DNA of 38,287 nucleotides from Actinomycetes bacterium. Its GTDB lineage: Bacteria; Actinomycetota; Acidimicrobiia; Acidimicrobiales; Ilumatobacteraceae. Below, one piece after another: positions 1 to 8,316 of the stretch. The notes under the pieces were generated by a model, which had not been told where the DNA came from, ran no database searches, and saw nothing but the letters and a program-made list of their open reading frames with translations. Where the stretch lies: assembly GCA_025359865.1 (NCBI GenBank), contig JANYDH010000196.1:1-38287 (forward strand), read 5' to 3'. The position numbers and the translations under genes were made by a program. Numbering within the stretch: position 1 is the stretch's first letter; every line of letters starts with the position of its first letter.

Positions 1-36
1 GTGAGATGTCGCTGAGCGACATCTCACGACCAAAGC
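1..36. repeat. Family A palindrome, copy A1 (left end cut by window)
   Basis: The core is a perfect palindrome, gtgagatgtcgct then a single g then its reverse complement, followed by gaccaaagc. Compared with the other copies this is element positions 10-45 of a 45-bp palindrome. It lies 6 bp past the stop codon of the minus-strand glucokinase gene, so it could act as a terminator. There is no T-tract, so a dispersed REP-like element is equally possible. Confidence 0.8.
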
Positions 37-42
37 TGGTGG

Positions 43-801
43 TCAGGGATTCCAGAGTGCGAGGCCGCCCAAGATGCCGGCGTTGGGGTCGATGATCGTT
101 GCATTGGCTGGCAACTCACCGGTGAGGCGACATGCGTTGCCGCCGCCGATGTAGATCTTGTCGGGGAACAACAGTGCCTGCAACGTGTCGATCGTGCGCC
201 GAGCCCGTCGGTTCCAGGTGCGGTTGCCGACCTTCTTGCGCGCCGCATCGCCGAGCTCGTCGTTGTAGGTGCGCCCATGCCGCAACGGATGGTGGGCGAG
301 TTCCAAACGAGGACCGAGCACGCCATCGGAAAAGACCGCGACCCCGACTCCGGTACCCAGCGTGATCACCAGCTCGACACCCGTTCCCGAGATCACCTCG
401 AGCCCCTGCAGATCGGCATCGTTGATCACGCGTACCTTCTTGCCCAGCGCAGTTTGTAGCGCTGCGGCGAGATCGAACTGGTCCCAAGCCGCGACCAACT
501 CAGGGTCGACGGGCGAGCCGGGACCCTTCGTGGTGACGAAGTGGGGCGCCGAGAGGATTCGCCCGTGACGCACGACACCAGGAAACCCGACAGAGATGCG
601 ATCCCATCGGGGCAGGGGCCGCACCAATTCCGAAAGGTGCTGCACCAACGCACCGGGCGGGCACGGGTAGGTGGTTTCGATCCGTACACGCTCCGCGAGC
701 ATCTCCCCCGAACGGTCGAGTACCGACGCTTTGAGCCCGGTGCCACCGATGTCAATGGACAACGTGACCGGACGCGAAACCGCAACACGAGGAGTAGCCA
801 T
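43..801 (-). CDS. ppgK: ROK-family glucokinase, polyphosphate glucokinase-like
   Basis: This 252-residue protein should phosphorylate glucose in the cytoplasm, with polyphosphate and/or ATP as donor. It shows the ROK/actin-fold motifs in order: phosphate-1 DIGGTGLK near residue 16, VGFPGVVRHG, the catalytic-region VINDADLQGLE, the phosphate-2 loop LGTGVGVAVF, and a C-terminal YIGGGNA adenosine-type motif. Length and NDAD-x-x-GLE spacing match PpgK-type enzymes. I chose ATG 801 over longer in-frame starts because the ROK fold begins right after it and a -10-like GATACT lies 7 nt upstream, suggesting a leaderless message. It diverges from a glucose 1-dehydrogenase gene, so the locus offers two fates for free glucose. 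The family assignment is firm; the phosphate donor cannot be read from sequence. Confidence 0.85.
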   Translation of the reverse strand: MATPRVAVSRPVTLSIDIGGTGLKASVLDRSGEMLAERVRIETTYPCPPGALVQHLSELVRPLPRWDRISVGFPGVVRHGRILSAPHFVTTKGPGSPVDPELVAAWDQFDLAAALQTALGKKVRVINDADLQGLEVISGTGVELVITLGTGVGVAVFSDGVLGPRLELAHHPLRHGRTYNDELGDAARKKVGNRTWNRRARRTIDTLQALLFPDKIYIGGGNACRLTGELPANATIIDPNAGILGGLALWNP

Positions 802-808
802 GGACCGC

Positions 809-814
809 AGTATC
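809..814 (-). promoter_or_regulatory. Candidate -10 box of leaderless ppgK
   Basis: Read on the minus strand this is GATACT, ending 7 nt before the ATG at 801. The expected transcription start therefore falls at or next to the start codon, and there is no Shine-Dalgarno sequence between them. No convincing -35 box is visible. Confidence 0.35.
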
Positions 815-891
815 GCGCGCCTACAGCCACGCGTGACCGAATCGAATCGGTTTCGTTCATGGGGGCACCTAGTTCGCGCCATGATGGGGGA

Positions 892-1938
892 ATGCTCGCG
901 ATCACCGTGGTTCCAGGACAGGCCGACACCGCTGATCTCATCGAGATCGATGAGCCCCCGTTGGACGATGGCCCGATACTCGTGCAGACGATGTCGATCG
1001 GGGTGTGCGGCACCGATCTCGAGATCGTTGACGGCGACTATGGCACAGCTCCGGCCGGCGCCGACCGACTGGTGATCGGCCACGAGTCCCTCGGCCGAGT
1101 ACTCGAAGTACCCGACGGGTGCGGCTTCGCTGCAGGCGACCTGGTAGTCGGCATCGTTCGGCGGCCCGACGAGCTGCCATGCTCGAACTGCGCCGTCGGT
1201 GAATGGGACATGTGCCGCACCGGCGACTACACCGAGCGTGGCATCAAGGGACGCCACGGCTACGCAAGCGAGCGGTACCGCATTCGCCCCGACTATGCCG
1301 TCAAGATCGACAGTCGGTTACATCACGTCGGAGTACTGCTCGAACCGACGAGTGTGGTGACCAAAGCGTGGGAACATGTCGAAGCGATAGGACGAAGAGC
1401 GAGGTGGGAACCGCAGGTGGTCATGATCACCGGTGCCGGTCCGATCGGGCTACTCGCCGCGCTCCTCGGTCGCCAGCGCGGCCTCGACGTGCATGTGTTC
1501 GATCGCGTGACCGATGGGCCGAAGCCCGACTTGGTGACCGAGCTCGGAGCGACGTATCACATCGATGACATCGGCGACTTCGTACACCGAGCCGACGTCG
1601 TCATCGAGTGCACTGGCGTCGCCTCCGTGGTGCTCGATGTGCTGGGTGGGACTGCCCCCGACGGCATCGTCTGTCTGACGGGGGTGTCGACTGGCGGACG
1701 TCCGCTCCCGCTCGATGTCGGGACGGCGAACCGGTCGATCGTCCTCGGTAACGAGGTGGTCTTCGGCAGCGTCAATGCGAATCGCCGCCACTACGAGGCC
1801 GGTGCGGTTGCATTGGCCAACGCCGACATCACCTGGCTCGAGCGGATGATCACCCGGCGGGTGCCATTTCGCGATTGGCGCGAGGCGCTCACCCGCCGAC
1901 CTGACGACGTCAAGCCGATCATCGAGTTCGCGAGCTGA
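892..1938 (+). CDS. gdh: Glucose 1-dehydrogenase, zinc-dependent MDR family
   Basis: A 348-residue medium-chain dehydrogenase that should oxidise glucose to gluconolactone with NAD(P)+. The N-terminal catalytic domain has the zinc ligands and context of the archaeal-type glucose dehydrogenase family: GVCGTDLEIVDGDYG, then GHESLGRV, then an RRPDELPCSNC...DMC segment and ERGIKGRHGYASERY. A Rossmann domain starts at MITGAGPIGLLAALLG. The C-terminal NRSIVLGNEVVFGSVNANRRHY stretch is typical of this family. ATG 892 is preceded by a GGGGG stretch (Shine-Dalgarno-like). The following glucosidase begins 11 bp after its stop, so the two are probably co-transcribed, with the glucosidase releasing glucose for this enzyme. 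Sugar specificity is inferred from the family. Confidence 0.82.
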   Translation: MLAITVVPGQADTADLIEIDEPPLDDGPILVQTMSIGVCGTDLEIVDGDYGTAPAGADRLVIGHESLGRVLEVPDGCGFAAGDLVVGIVRRPDELPCSNCAVGEWDMCRTGDYTERGIKGRHGYASERYRIRPDYAVKIDSRLHHVGVLLEPTSVVTKAWEHVEAIGRRARWEPQVVMITGAGPIGLLAALLGRQRGLDVHVFDRVTDGPKPDLVTELGATYHIDDIGDFVHRADVVIECTGVASVVLDVLGGTAPDGIVCLTGVSTGGRPLPLDVGTANRSIVLGNEVVFGSVNANRRHYEAGAVALANADITWLERMITRRVPFRDWREALTRRPDDVKPIIEFAS

Positions 1939-1949
1939 CGGCGACGGCG

Positions 1950-4583
1950 ATGGCGATGTCAGCGCGGACAACAGCAGAAGGCGAACGACTGGCCACCAGT
2001 TCGGAGGCGGCCTCCGGGCCATGGAAGCAGTGGGGGGCATACCTCAGCGAACGGGCATGGGGAACTGTGCGCGAGGACTACAGCGCCGATGGCGACGCGT
2101 GGGCCTCGTTCCCGCATGATCACGCCCGCTCGAAGGCATACCGCTGGAACGAGGACGGAATGGCGGGCATTTGCGACATCCGCCAGAAACTGTGCCTAGC
2201 CCTTGCCCTATGGAACGGGCGCGACCCGATCTTGAAGGAGCGAATGTTCGGGCTCAACGGCCACGAAGGCAACCACGGCGAAGACGTGAAGGAGTACTGG
2301 TGGTACACCGACGCCACGCCGACGCATTCCTGGTTGTCCTGGCGCTACCACTATCCGCAGCAGGCGTTTCCGTATGACGACCTGATCGGCGAGAACGCTC
2401 GTCGGTCCCGGTTCGATCCCGAGTACGAACTGCTCGACACGGGAATCTTCGACGACGACCGATACTGGACCGTCACGGTGGACTATGCCAAGGGTGGCCC
2501 TGACGATGTGTGCATGCGCATCACGGTGCTCAACAACGGACCCGACACCGAGACCATTCATGTGCTGCCAACGTTGTGGTTCCGCAACACCTGGTCATGG
2601 GGTGGCCCACGCGCGAAGGCGTCGATGCGCCTCGAGGGCCACGACATCGTCACCGGTCACGACACGTTGACGCCGATGCGTGCCAGCATCTCCCCCGACG
2701 CGGCGTGGTTGGTGTGCGACAACGAGACCAACACCGTTCGATTTGGCGGCGCGCCGTCGAGCACGCGACACTTTCCCAAGGATGGCATCAACGACCACGT
2801 AGTCCACGGAGCGGCCACCGTCAACCCCGAACAGGTCGGTACCAAGGCGGCCGCGCATCACGTACTCACCGTCGAACCCGGGCAATCGGCCGAAGTCCGC
2901 CTGCGTCTGCAACGTAGCGATGTTCACCCGGGCGGATTGGCCGCAGAGTTCGAGACCATCATGGCGATGCGCCGGCGTGAGGCCGACGAGTTCTATGCAG
3001 CGCTCACTCCTGCGGCCGCGAGCCTCGACGAAGCGTTGGTCTTGCGTCAGGCTGCTGCCGGAATGATCTGGGGGCAACAGTTCTTCCACTCGAACGTCGA
3101 GAAGTGGCTCGACGGCGACCCTGGCCAACCGCCTCCTCCTGCCGGACGAAGCGACATCCGCAACGGTCACTGGCGTCATTTCGACGCGCACGATGTGATG
3201 TCGATGCCCGACCCGTGGGAGTTCCCCTGGTTCGCCTCATGGGATCTGGCGATCCAGTGCGTCGCCATTGCGCACCTCGACCCATCGTTTTCGAAGCATC
3301 AACTAGTGCTGTTGTGTCGTGAATGGTTCATGCATCCCGGTGGTCAGATCCCCGCCTATGAATGGTCGTACAGCGACGTCAATCCGCCGGTCCACGCATG
3401 GGCTGCACTGCGCGTGTTCGAACTCGATGGAGGTACCGACTTCGCGTTCCTGGCGCGGATCTTCCACAAGTTGCTGATCAACTTCACCTGGTGGGTCAAC
3501 CGCACCGATGCCGATGGCAACAATGTGTTCGAGGGCGGATTCCTCGGGCTCGACAACATCGGGCCGTTCAATAGATCTGGCCCGGTTCCCGTGGACGGCG
3601 TGCTCGAACAGTCCGATGCCACGGCGTGGATGGCGATGTACTGCATCAACATGCTGTCGATGGCCCTCACGCTCTCGCGCCATGATCCGAGCTACGAAGA
3701 CGTCGCCACCAAGTTCATCGAACACTTTGCGTACATCTCCACGGCGATGAATGACATCGGCATGTGGGATGAGGTCGACGGCTTCTACTACGACATCGTC
3801 CGTGCCCCGGGTGGTGAGGTACAACCACTGCGGGTGCGATCGATCGTCGGGCTGATCCCGCTGTTCGCCTCTGCTTCCATCACCGCTGAGACGTTTCTGG
3901 CACTCCCCGATTTTGCACGTCGCGTCGACTGGTTCATCGCCCACCAACCGGGCTACAGCGCATCCATCGGGCACCTCGAATCTGCCCGCCGCGCAGTGGG
4001 CGCTCCGCTGTTGCTCTCGGTCGTCAGCCCGGAACGGTTGCGGCGAATCATGGCAAAAGCCGCCGATCCCGATGAGTTCCTCTCACCCCACGGACTGCGC
4101 GCGTTGTCGCGCTATCACCGAGAGAATCCGTTCACACTTCTCCTTGGTGACGATGAGGCTCGAGTTGATTACGAACCGGGCGAGTCGACGAGCGGCTTGT
4201 TCGGCGGCAACTCCAACTGGCGGGGTCCCGTGTGGATCCCGTTCAATGCCTTTGCTGTCGAAGCGTTCCAGCGCTTCGGAACACACCTCGGCGAAAGCCT
4301 CACCGTGACATATCCCAACGATGAGCACGGACGACCGCACACAATGCTCGAAATTGCCGACGACATGCGAATGCGACTGATCTCGATCTTCTTGGACGAT
4401 GCCGACCATCGCAGGCCGGTGTTCGGCGACTACGAACGGATGCAGCGCGACCCGGCGTGGCACGACCTGATCCTGTTTCACGAGTACTTCCATGGAGACA
4501 CCGGCGCCGGTCTCGGGGCATCGCATCAGACGGGATGGACCGGTCTCGTGATCGATCTGATCATCAGCCACCACACGCGCTGA
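1950..4583 (+). CDS. MGH1/GH63-like glucosidase
   Basis: This 877-residue protein belongs to the large actinobacterial glucosidase family related to GH63 and mannosylglycerate hydrolase (MGH1-like). No signal peptide is visible, so it probably acts in the cytoplasm. The N-terminal beta-sandwich region contains ERAWGTVREDYS, HDHARSKAYRWNEDG and LKERMFGLNGHEGNHGEDVKEYWWY. The (alpha/alpha)6 catalytic region holds DPWEFPWFASWDLAIQ, FMHPGGQIPAYEWSYSDVNPPVHAWA, GGNSNWRGPVWIPFNA and GASHQTGWTGLV. It lies 11 bp after the glucose dehydrogenase gene, which supports release of glucose from a disaccharide or glucosyl-solute. Full length for the family; the natural substrate is unknown. Confidence 0.8.
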   Translation: MAMSARTTAEGERLATSSEAASGPWKQWGAYLSERAWGTVREDYSADGDAWASFPHDHARSKAYRWNEDGMAGICDIRQKLCLALALWNGRDPILKERMFGLNGHEGNHGEDVKEYWWYTDATPTHSWLSWRYHYPQQAFPYDDLIGENARRSRFDPEYELLDTGIFDDDRYWTVTVDYAKGGPDDVCMRITVLNNGPDTETIHVLPTLWFRNTWSWGGPRAKASMRLEGHDIVTGHDTLTPMRASISPDAAWLVCDNETNTVRFGGAPSSTRHFPKDGINDHVVHGAATVNPEQVGTKAAAHHVLTVEPGQSAEVRLRLQRSDVHPGGLAAEFETIMAMRRREADEFYAALTPAAASLDEALVLRQAAAGMIWGQQFFHSNVEKWLDGDPGQPPPPAGRSDIRNGHWRHFDAHDVMSMPDPWEFPWFASWDLAIQCVAIAHLDPSFSKHQLVLLCREWFMHPGGQIPAYEWSYSDVNPPVHAWAALRVFELDGGTDFAFLARIFHKLLINFTWWVNRTDADGNNVFEGGFLGLDNIGPFNRSGPVPVDGVLEQSDATAWMAMYCINMLSMALTLSRHDPSYEDVATKFIEHFAYISTAMNDIGMWDEVDGFYYDIVRAPGGEVQPLRVRSIVGLIPLFASASITAETFLALPDFARRVDWFIAHQPGYSASIGHLESARRAVGAPLLLSVVSPERLRRIMAKAADPDEFLSPHGLRALSRYHRENPFTLLLGDDEARVDYEPGESTSGLFGGNSNWRGPVWIPFNAFAVEAFQRFGTHLGESLTVTYPNDEHGRPHTMLEIADDMRMRLISIFLDDADHRRPVFGDYERMQRDPAWHDLILFHEYFHGDTGAGLGASHQTGWTGLVIDLIISHHTR

Positions 4584-4611
4584 GGTTTCGACAACCACTC
4601 CACACCTCAGG

Positions 4612-4630
4612 TACACGCGACGTGTATAAT
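4612..4630 (+). promoter_or_regulatory. vapBC promoter with overlapping palindromic operator
   Basis: An inverted repeat TACAC-gcgac-GTGTA (4612-4626) overlaps a perfect TATAAT -10 box (4625-4630). The ATG of vapB begins 6 nt later, at the expected transcription start, so the message should be leaderless. An operator overlapping the -10 box fits autorepression by the VapBC complex, as is usual for this toxin-antitoxin class. No strong -35 hexamer is present. Confidence 0.6.
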
Positions 4631-4636
4631 CGGTGT

Positions 4637-4849
4637 ATGAGTAGAACTCGGACCAACATCGAGATCGAGGACCGGTACATCGAGGCAGTCATGGATCGAT
4701 TCGGGGTTCACACGAAGACCGAGGCGGTCGATCTCGCTCTGCGCCACCTCGCTGGTCAGCCGATGAGCCGTGAGGAGGCGTTGGCCATGCGTGGCGGCCA
4801 CGCCATCGACGAGGTCCCCGCGGACTCCGGGCCCTGGGTAGATGCGTGA
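4637..4849 (+). CDS. vapB: VapB-type antitoxin
   Basis: A 70-residue protein with an N-terminal ribbon-helix-helix DNA-binding segment (TRTNIEIEDRYIEAVMDRFGV, then KTEAVDLALRHLAG) and a short acidic C-terminal tail, the layout of VapB antitoxins that begin TRTNIE. It should bind VapC to block its nuclease and, with VapC, bind the TACAC/GTGTA palindrome just upstream. ATG 4637 is chosen over longer in-frame starts because a perfect TATAAT ends 6 nt before it. Its stop overlaps the VapC start by four bases. Confidence 0.85.
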   Translation: MSRTRTNIEIEDRYIEAVMDRFGVHTKTEAVDLALRHLAGQPMSREEALAMRGGHAIDEVPADSGPWVDA

Positions 4850-5244
4850 TCCTGGTTGATACCTCAGCATGGGTCGAGTTCGATCGTGCGACCGGAAGTC
4901 GACTCGACATCCGATTGACCGAACTGATCGCGACCACCGACGAGGTCGCAGTGACTGAGCCGGTGATCATGGAGGTCCTTGCCGGAGCCCGCGATGATCA
5001 ACGAGAACACGACCTTCGGCGGCTCCTGCAACGGTTCCCGCTGCTGCGCTTCGATGCGGCGATCGACTTCGAGGCTGCGACACGTGTCTATCGAACGTGC
5101 CGGCGCTCCGGTGTCACCCCGCGCGGCATGGTCGATTGCATGGTCGCCGCGGTTACGTTGCGCCACGGTGCCAGCCTGCTGGCCAACGACGCAGACCTCG
5201 ACCGCGTCGCCGAGGTCATGGGGATCCGGATCCACCCCTATTGA
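4846..5244 (+). CDS. vapC: VapC-type PIN-domain ribonuclease toxin
   Basis: A 132-residue PIN-domain toxin, full length for the family. The acidic metal-binding residues are in place: D5 in LVDTSAW, E43 in IMEVLAGARD, D97 in MVDCMVAA and D115/D117 in LANDADLD. VapC toxins cleave specific RNAs, often tRNAs. The start is GTG at 4846, overlapping the vapB stop (GTGA), so it is translationally coupled. The last 29 bp overlap the 3' end of the convergent P-type ATPase gene, so read-through in either direction makes antisense RNA. Confidence 0.88.
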   Translation: MILVDTSAWVEFDRATGSRLDIRLTELIATTDEVAVTEPVIMEVLAGARDDQREHDLRRLLQRFPLLRFDAAIDFEAATRVYRTCRRSGVTPRGMVDCMVAAVTLRHGASLLANDADLDRVAEVMGIRIHPY

Positions 5245-7870
5245 ATCGCTTCCAGCCTGCGTCGGCGGCCAGCACTGCCGGCGCCGCCAACAGCGCAACG
5301 AACCCTCCCGCTAACCCGGGCCACGTCTGACCGAGCAGGCGGGCGACCGGACCGACACCCAAGAACGCGAGCAGTAGTAGCACCTCGGCGAGCGCCGCAG
5401 CGACGAGCGCCCGATTCATCGGCGCGGCGATCCTCCATGCCGGAGTAGTGCTGCTCCGGCAGGCGAACGCGTTCGCCAATTGGCCGACCACCACGGCGGC
5501 GAAGGCTGCGCCGGACGCAACGACCAGCGTGGCCGTGTCGGGTACGGCGTCACCCGGTCGCCACCCATGTGCCACCCAGACTGCGAAGAACGCCATCATC
5601 TCCATCAGCGCCTCCGTCGGGCCGAGCACACCGAAGGCCCGAATGGCTACCATACGATTCAGGAGATGGCCGCTGGCGACGCGCTGAACCTGACGGTGTG
5701 GTGGCTCGATCCCAAGGGCCAGCGCTGGAAGCAGATCAGTGCCGATGTCCAGGCTCAGGACCTGGAGCACACCGATCGCGAGCGGAATCCTCCCCCCTGA
5801 CAACGCCCAGACGACGAACGGAGTCAGCTCGGCAACGTTGTCTGTGAGGTGATAGGTGAGGAACCGGCGGATGTTGCCGTACACCGTTCGACCCTGCTCG
5901 ATCGCCATGACAATGGTCGAGAAGTTGTCGTCGAGCAGCACCACGTCTGCGGCTTCTCGTGCCACGTCGGTGCCGCCGCGACCCATCGCCACACCAACGT
6001 CTGCTGCAGTGAGCGCTGGGCCGTCATTGACCCCATCACCGGTCATCGCGACCACGTGTCCGCGCTTCTGCAAGGCCTGAGCGATGCGCAGCTTCTGCTC
6101 CGGGGTCACACGTGAGATCACGAGACCATCACGGTCGATGAGCTCACCCAACGCGTCGACATCGTCGGGCAGGTCGTCGCCCGACACGACGTCCTCACGG
6201 CCAGACGACAAGCCGATCTTGCGGGCAATCGCCTCGGCCGTCGTCGGATGGTCTCCGGTGAGCATGATCACGGCAACGCCAAGTTCGCGGCAGCGTGCGA
6301 TTGCCTCGCTGACACCTGCTCGCGGCGGGTCTTCGAAGGCGAGCAAGCCGACCAGTCGCATGTCGCGCTCCAACCTGGCTTCCAGTTCCAGCTCGACCTC
6401 ACCACCGGTGGGATGCGCCACCGACTCGGCAACCTCGTCTGGATGCAGGGGGCGTACCGCCACCGCCAGCATTCGCAGCCCTTGCGACGCCAGGCGCTCT
6501 GCTTGGCGCCGGGCAACAGTCATATCGCCGCCACATACCGCGAGTACGGCTTCGGGCGCGCCTTTGGTATACAGCAGCGTGGTGTCGCCGAGGCGCACCA
6601 CGGTAGACATCCGCCGGCGATGAGCGTCGAACGAGAACTCCCGCAGCGAAACGGTCTCCTCGACCTCACCACAGCGATGAGCGAACGCGTCGATCGCTGC
6701 CTCCATCGGATCACCGACCGGACGCCAGCCATCGTGATCCAAGGTGATCCTGCCTTCCGAGCACGCTCTCGCTGCGACCGCCAGATCGTGGACGGCGGCT
6801 CGGGCACCAGCCTGCAGGGTTACCGCACCAGTCGGCTCATACCGGTTGCCATGGATCGTTGCGCCGCCCCGATCGGTCCAGACCTCGACTACTGACATCT
6901 CGTTGCGGGTGAGGGTGCCCGTCTTGTCCGAGCAGATCACCGTGGTCGACCCGAGTGTTTCGACGGCGTCGAGGCGTCGAACCAGCGCATTCTGAGCGGC
7001 CATTCGTTGGCCCCCAATTGCCAACGACAACGTGATCGTAGGAAGCAGACCCTCTGGAACCAATGCAACGGTCACCCCGACTGCAAAGAGGAAGCCATCG
7101 CGGGGTGCCTGGCCGAGCAAGAGCGAGATGCCGAAGAACGCCGCACCGGTCAGTACCGCTACTGCGGCGATCCGCTTCACGACGCGATCCAACTCCAGGG
7201 CCAACGGAGTGTGCGGACGATCGCTCGAACTCGTGAGCGCCGCTATCGCAGCCAGTCTGGTGTTGGCACCTGTAGCCCGTACGATCGCCAGGCAACCACC
7301 GCCGATGACGAACGATCCAGCCGGGGCAAAGTCGCCATCGTCGAGCGAAGCGGGTACGGTTTCACCCGTGAGCATCGAGGTGTCGATGAGCAATCCGTCG
7401 GAGTGAATCATCTCGAGATCTGCGCTGACTCTGTCCCCCGACGACAACCGCACGATGTCGTCGACCACCAGTGCTGATGCATCGATCTCACGTGCGACAC
7501 CGTCGCGTACGACGGTGGCACGGCGTGGGAGCAAGTCGCCCAGTGCCTCGGCGGTGTGCTCGGCGCGGGTTTGCTGAGCGAACGCAAACACACCGTTGAC
7601 CATGACAACAATTGCAATCGCGACACCCAGTTGCGCCAGGCCTGCAACGAAGGCCAGCACCGCGGCGACCCAGAGCAATGCCGCGAAGAAGTGAGTGAGC
7701 TGTGCGAGCAGTTCTCTTGGCCACCACGCTCGACGTCGCGTCGAGGCAAGGATGTTCGGTCCGTCGCGCCGACGTCGCGCATCGGCCTGCGCCTCGGTGA
7801 GTCCGACGCTCTGCGGGCCGGCCGGTGGCGGCGTCGCCGTCGTAGTCGCGTCGGTGGTCTCGTTGCTCAC
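5216..7870 (-). CDS. Type II P-type cation-transporting ATPase
   Basis: An 884-residue integral membrane pump. Motifs run in order: actuator TGE (168-170), membrane helix M4 with VALVPEGLLPTITLS (about 268-282), phosphorylation motif CSDKTGTLTRN with D315, nucleotide-binding KGAPEAVL, then MLTGDHPTTA and the hinge GDGVNDGPAL. The N-terminal cation-ATPase segment and about six C-terminal membrane helices are present. The PEGL in M4 places it with Ca/Na/K/Mg-type pumps and not heavy-metal pumps (no CPC). I chose GTG 7870 because it overlaps the upstream stop as GTGA and gives the usual family length; longer in-frame starts add only non-conserved sequence. The transported ion cannot be deduced with confidence. 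Confidence 0.88.
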   Translation of the reverse strand: MSNETTDATTTATPPPAGPQSVGLTEAQADARRRRDGPNILASTRRRAWWPRELLAQLTHFFAALLWVAAVLAFVAGLAQLGVAIAIVVMVNGVFAFAQQTRAEHTAEALGDLLPRRATVVRDGVAREIDASALVVDDIVRLSSGDRVSADLEMIHSDGLLIDTSMLTGETVPASLDDGDFAPAGSFVIGGGCLAIVRATGANTRLAAIAALTSSSDRPHTPLALELDRVVKRIAAVAVLTGAAFFGISLLLGQAPRDGFLFAVGVTVALVPEGLLPTITLSLAIGGQRMAAQNALVRRLDAVETLGSTTVICSDKTGTLTRNEMSVVEVWTDRGGATIHGNRYEPTGAVTLQAGARAAVHDLAVAARACSEGRITLDHDGWRPVGDPMEAAIDAFAHRCGEVEETVSLREFSFDAHRRRMSTVVRLGDTTLLYTKGAPEAVLAVCGGDMTVARRQAERLASQGLRMLAVAVRPLHPDEVAESVAHPTGGEVELELEARLERDMRLVGLLAFEDPPRAGVSEAIARCRELGVAVIMLTGDHPTTAEAIARKIGLSSGREDVVSGDDLPDDVDALGELIDRDGLVISRVTPEQKLRIAQALQKRGHVVAMTGDGVNDGPALTAADVGVAMGRGGTDVAREAADVVLLDDNFSTIVMAIEQGRTVYGNIRRFLTYHLTDNVAELTPFVVWALSGGRIPLAIGVLQVLSLDIGTDLLPALALGIEPPHRQVQRVASGHLLNRMVAIRAFGVLGPTEALMEMMAFFAVWVAHGWRPGDAVPDTATLVVASGAAFAAVVVGQLANAFACRSSTTPAWRIAAPMNRALVAAALAEVLLLLAFLGVGPVARLLGQTWPGLAGGFVALLAAPAVLAADAGWKRFNRGGSGSP

Positions 7871-8103
7871 CGCAGGTGCTCGGCCCGGCGATGCGCAGCA
7901 GGGCCGGGTTCGGCCGACGATACTTCGCCAGCACGGACGATCTCGTCGTCGATGAACCCGCCGTTGTCCTTCCCGGTCGCAACCTCGCACGCGATGGGCA
8001 CCCTCGCACGCGGCAGCCCCAGCACCACAACGTCGGTGTCAACCAGATACCTCAATCGGCCAGCCAGCTCTCGGCCGGCGTCGACACGGTCGTTGAAGCT
8101 CAT
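7867..8103 (-). pseudogene. Phosphoribosyltransferase remnant with internal deletion
   Basis: An open 78-codon frame whose first half matches the start of phosphoribosyltransferase-domain proteins (FNDRVDAGRELAGRL, then DVVVLGLPRARVPIACEVA). Its second half (GGFIDDEIVRAGEVS) matches a region normally about 30 residues further on. The segment between, which contains part of the core sheet and pyrophosphate loop, is missing, so catalysis is unlikely. The ATG at 8103 still has a strong Shine-Dalgarno (GGGAGG), and the stop overlaps the ATPase start as GTGA. The reading frame may therefore survive only to deliver ribosomes to the ATPase. It could also be a distinct short protein. Confidence 0.6.
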
Positions 8104-8316
8104 GTCCTGCCTCCCTGTTGGCTCCCAGCCGACCACGTTCTCGTTGCGATCTCCAGGGTCGAAGGTCACCGGATGTCCGTATCGTGCTCGACGACGGCGC
8201 ATCCCACACCTCCGACCACACTGCCGTCGCCGGACTACGACCAGAGAGCCAAATCGATCACATGACCTACACCGCCAACTCGCTGTCCGCATGAACCAGC
8301 TGCGACCCACTCCCGA

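Noticed and set aside
43-1257. A 404-residue start for the glucokinase
   Set aside because: The extra 152 residues overlap the divergent glucose dehydrogenase and resemble no family; ATG 801 fits the ROK fold and a -10 box.
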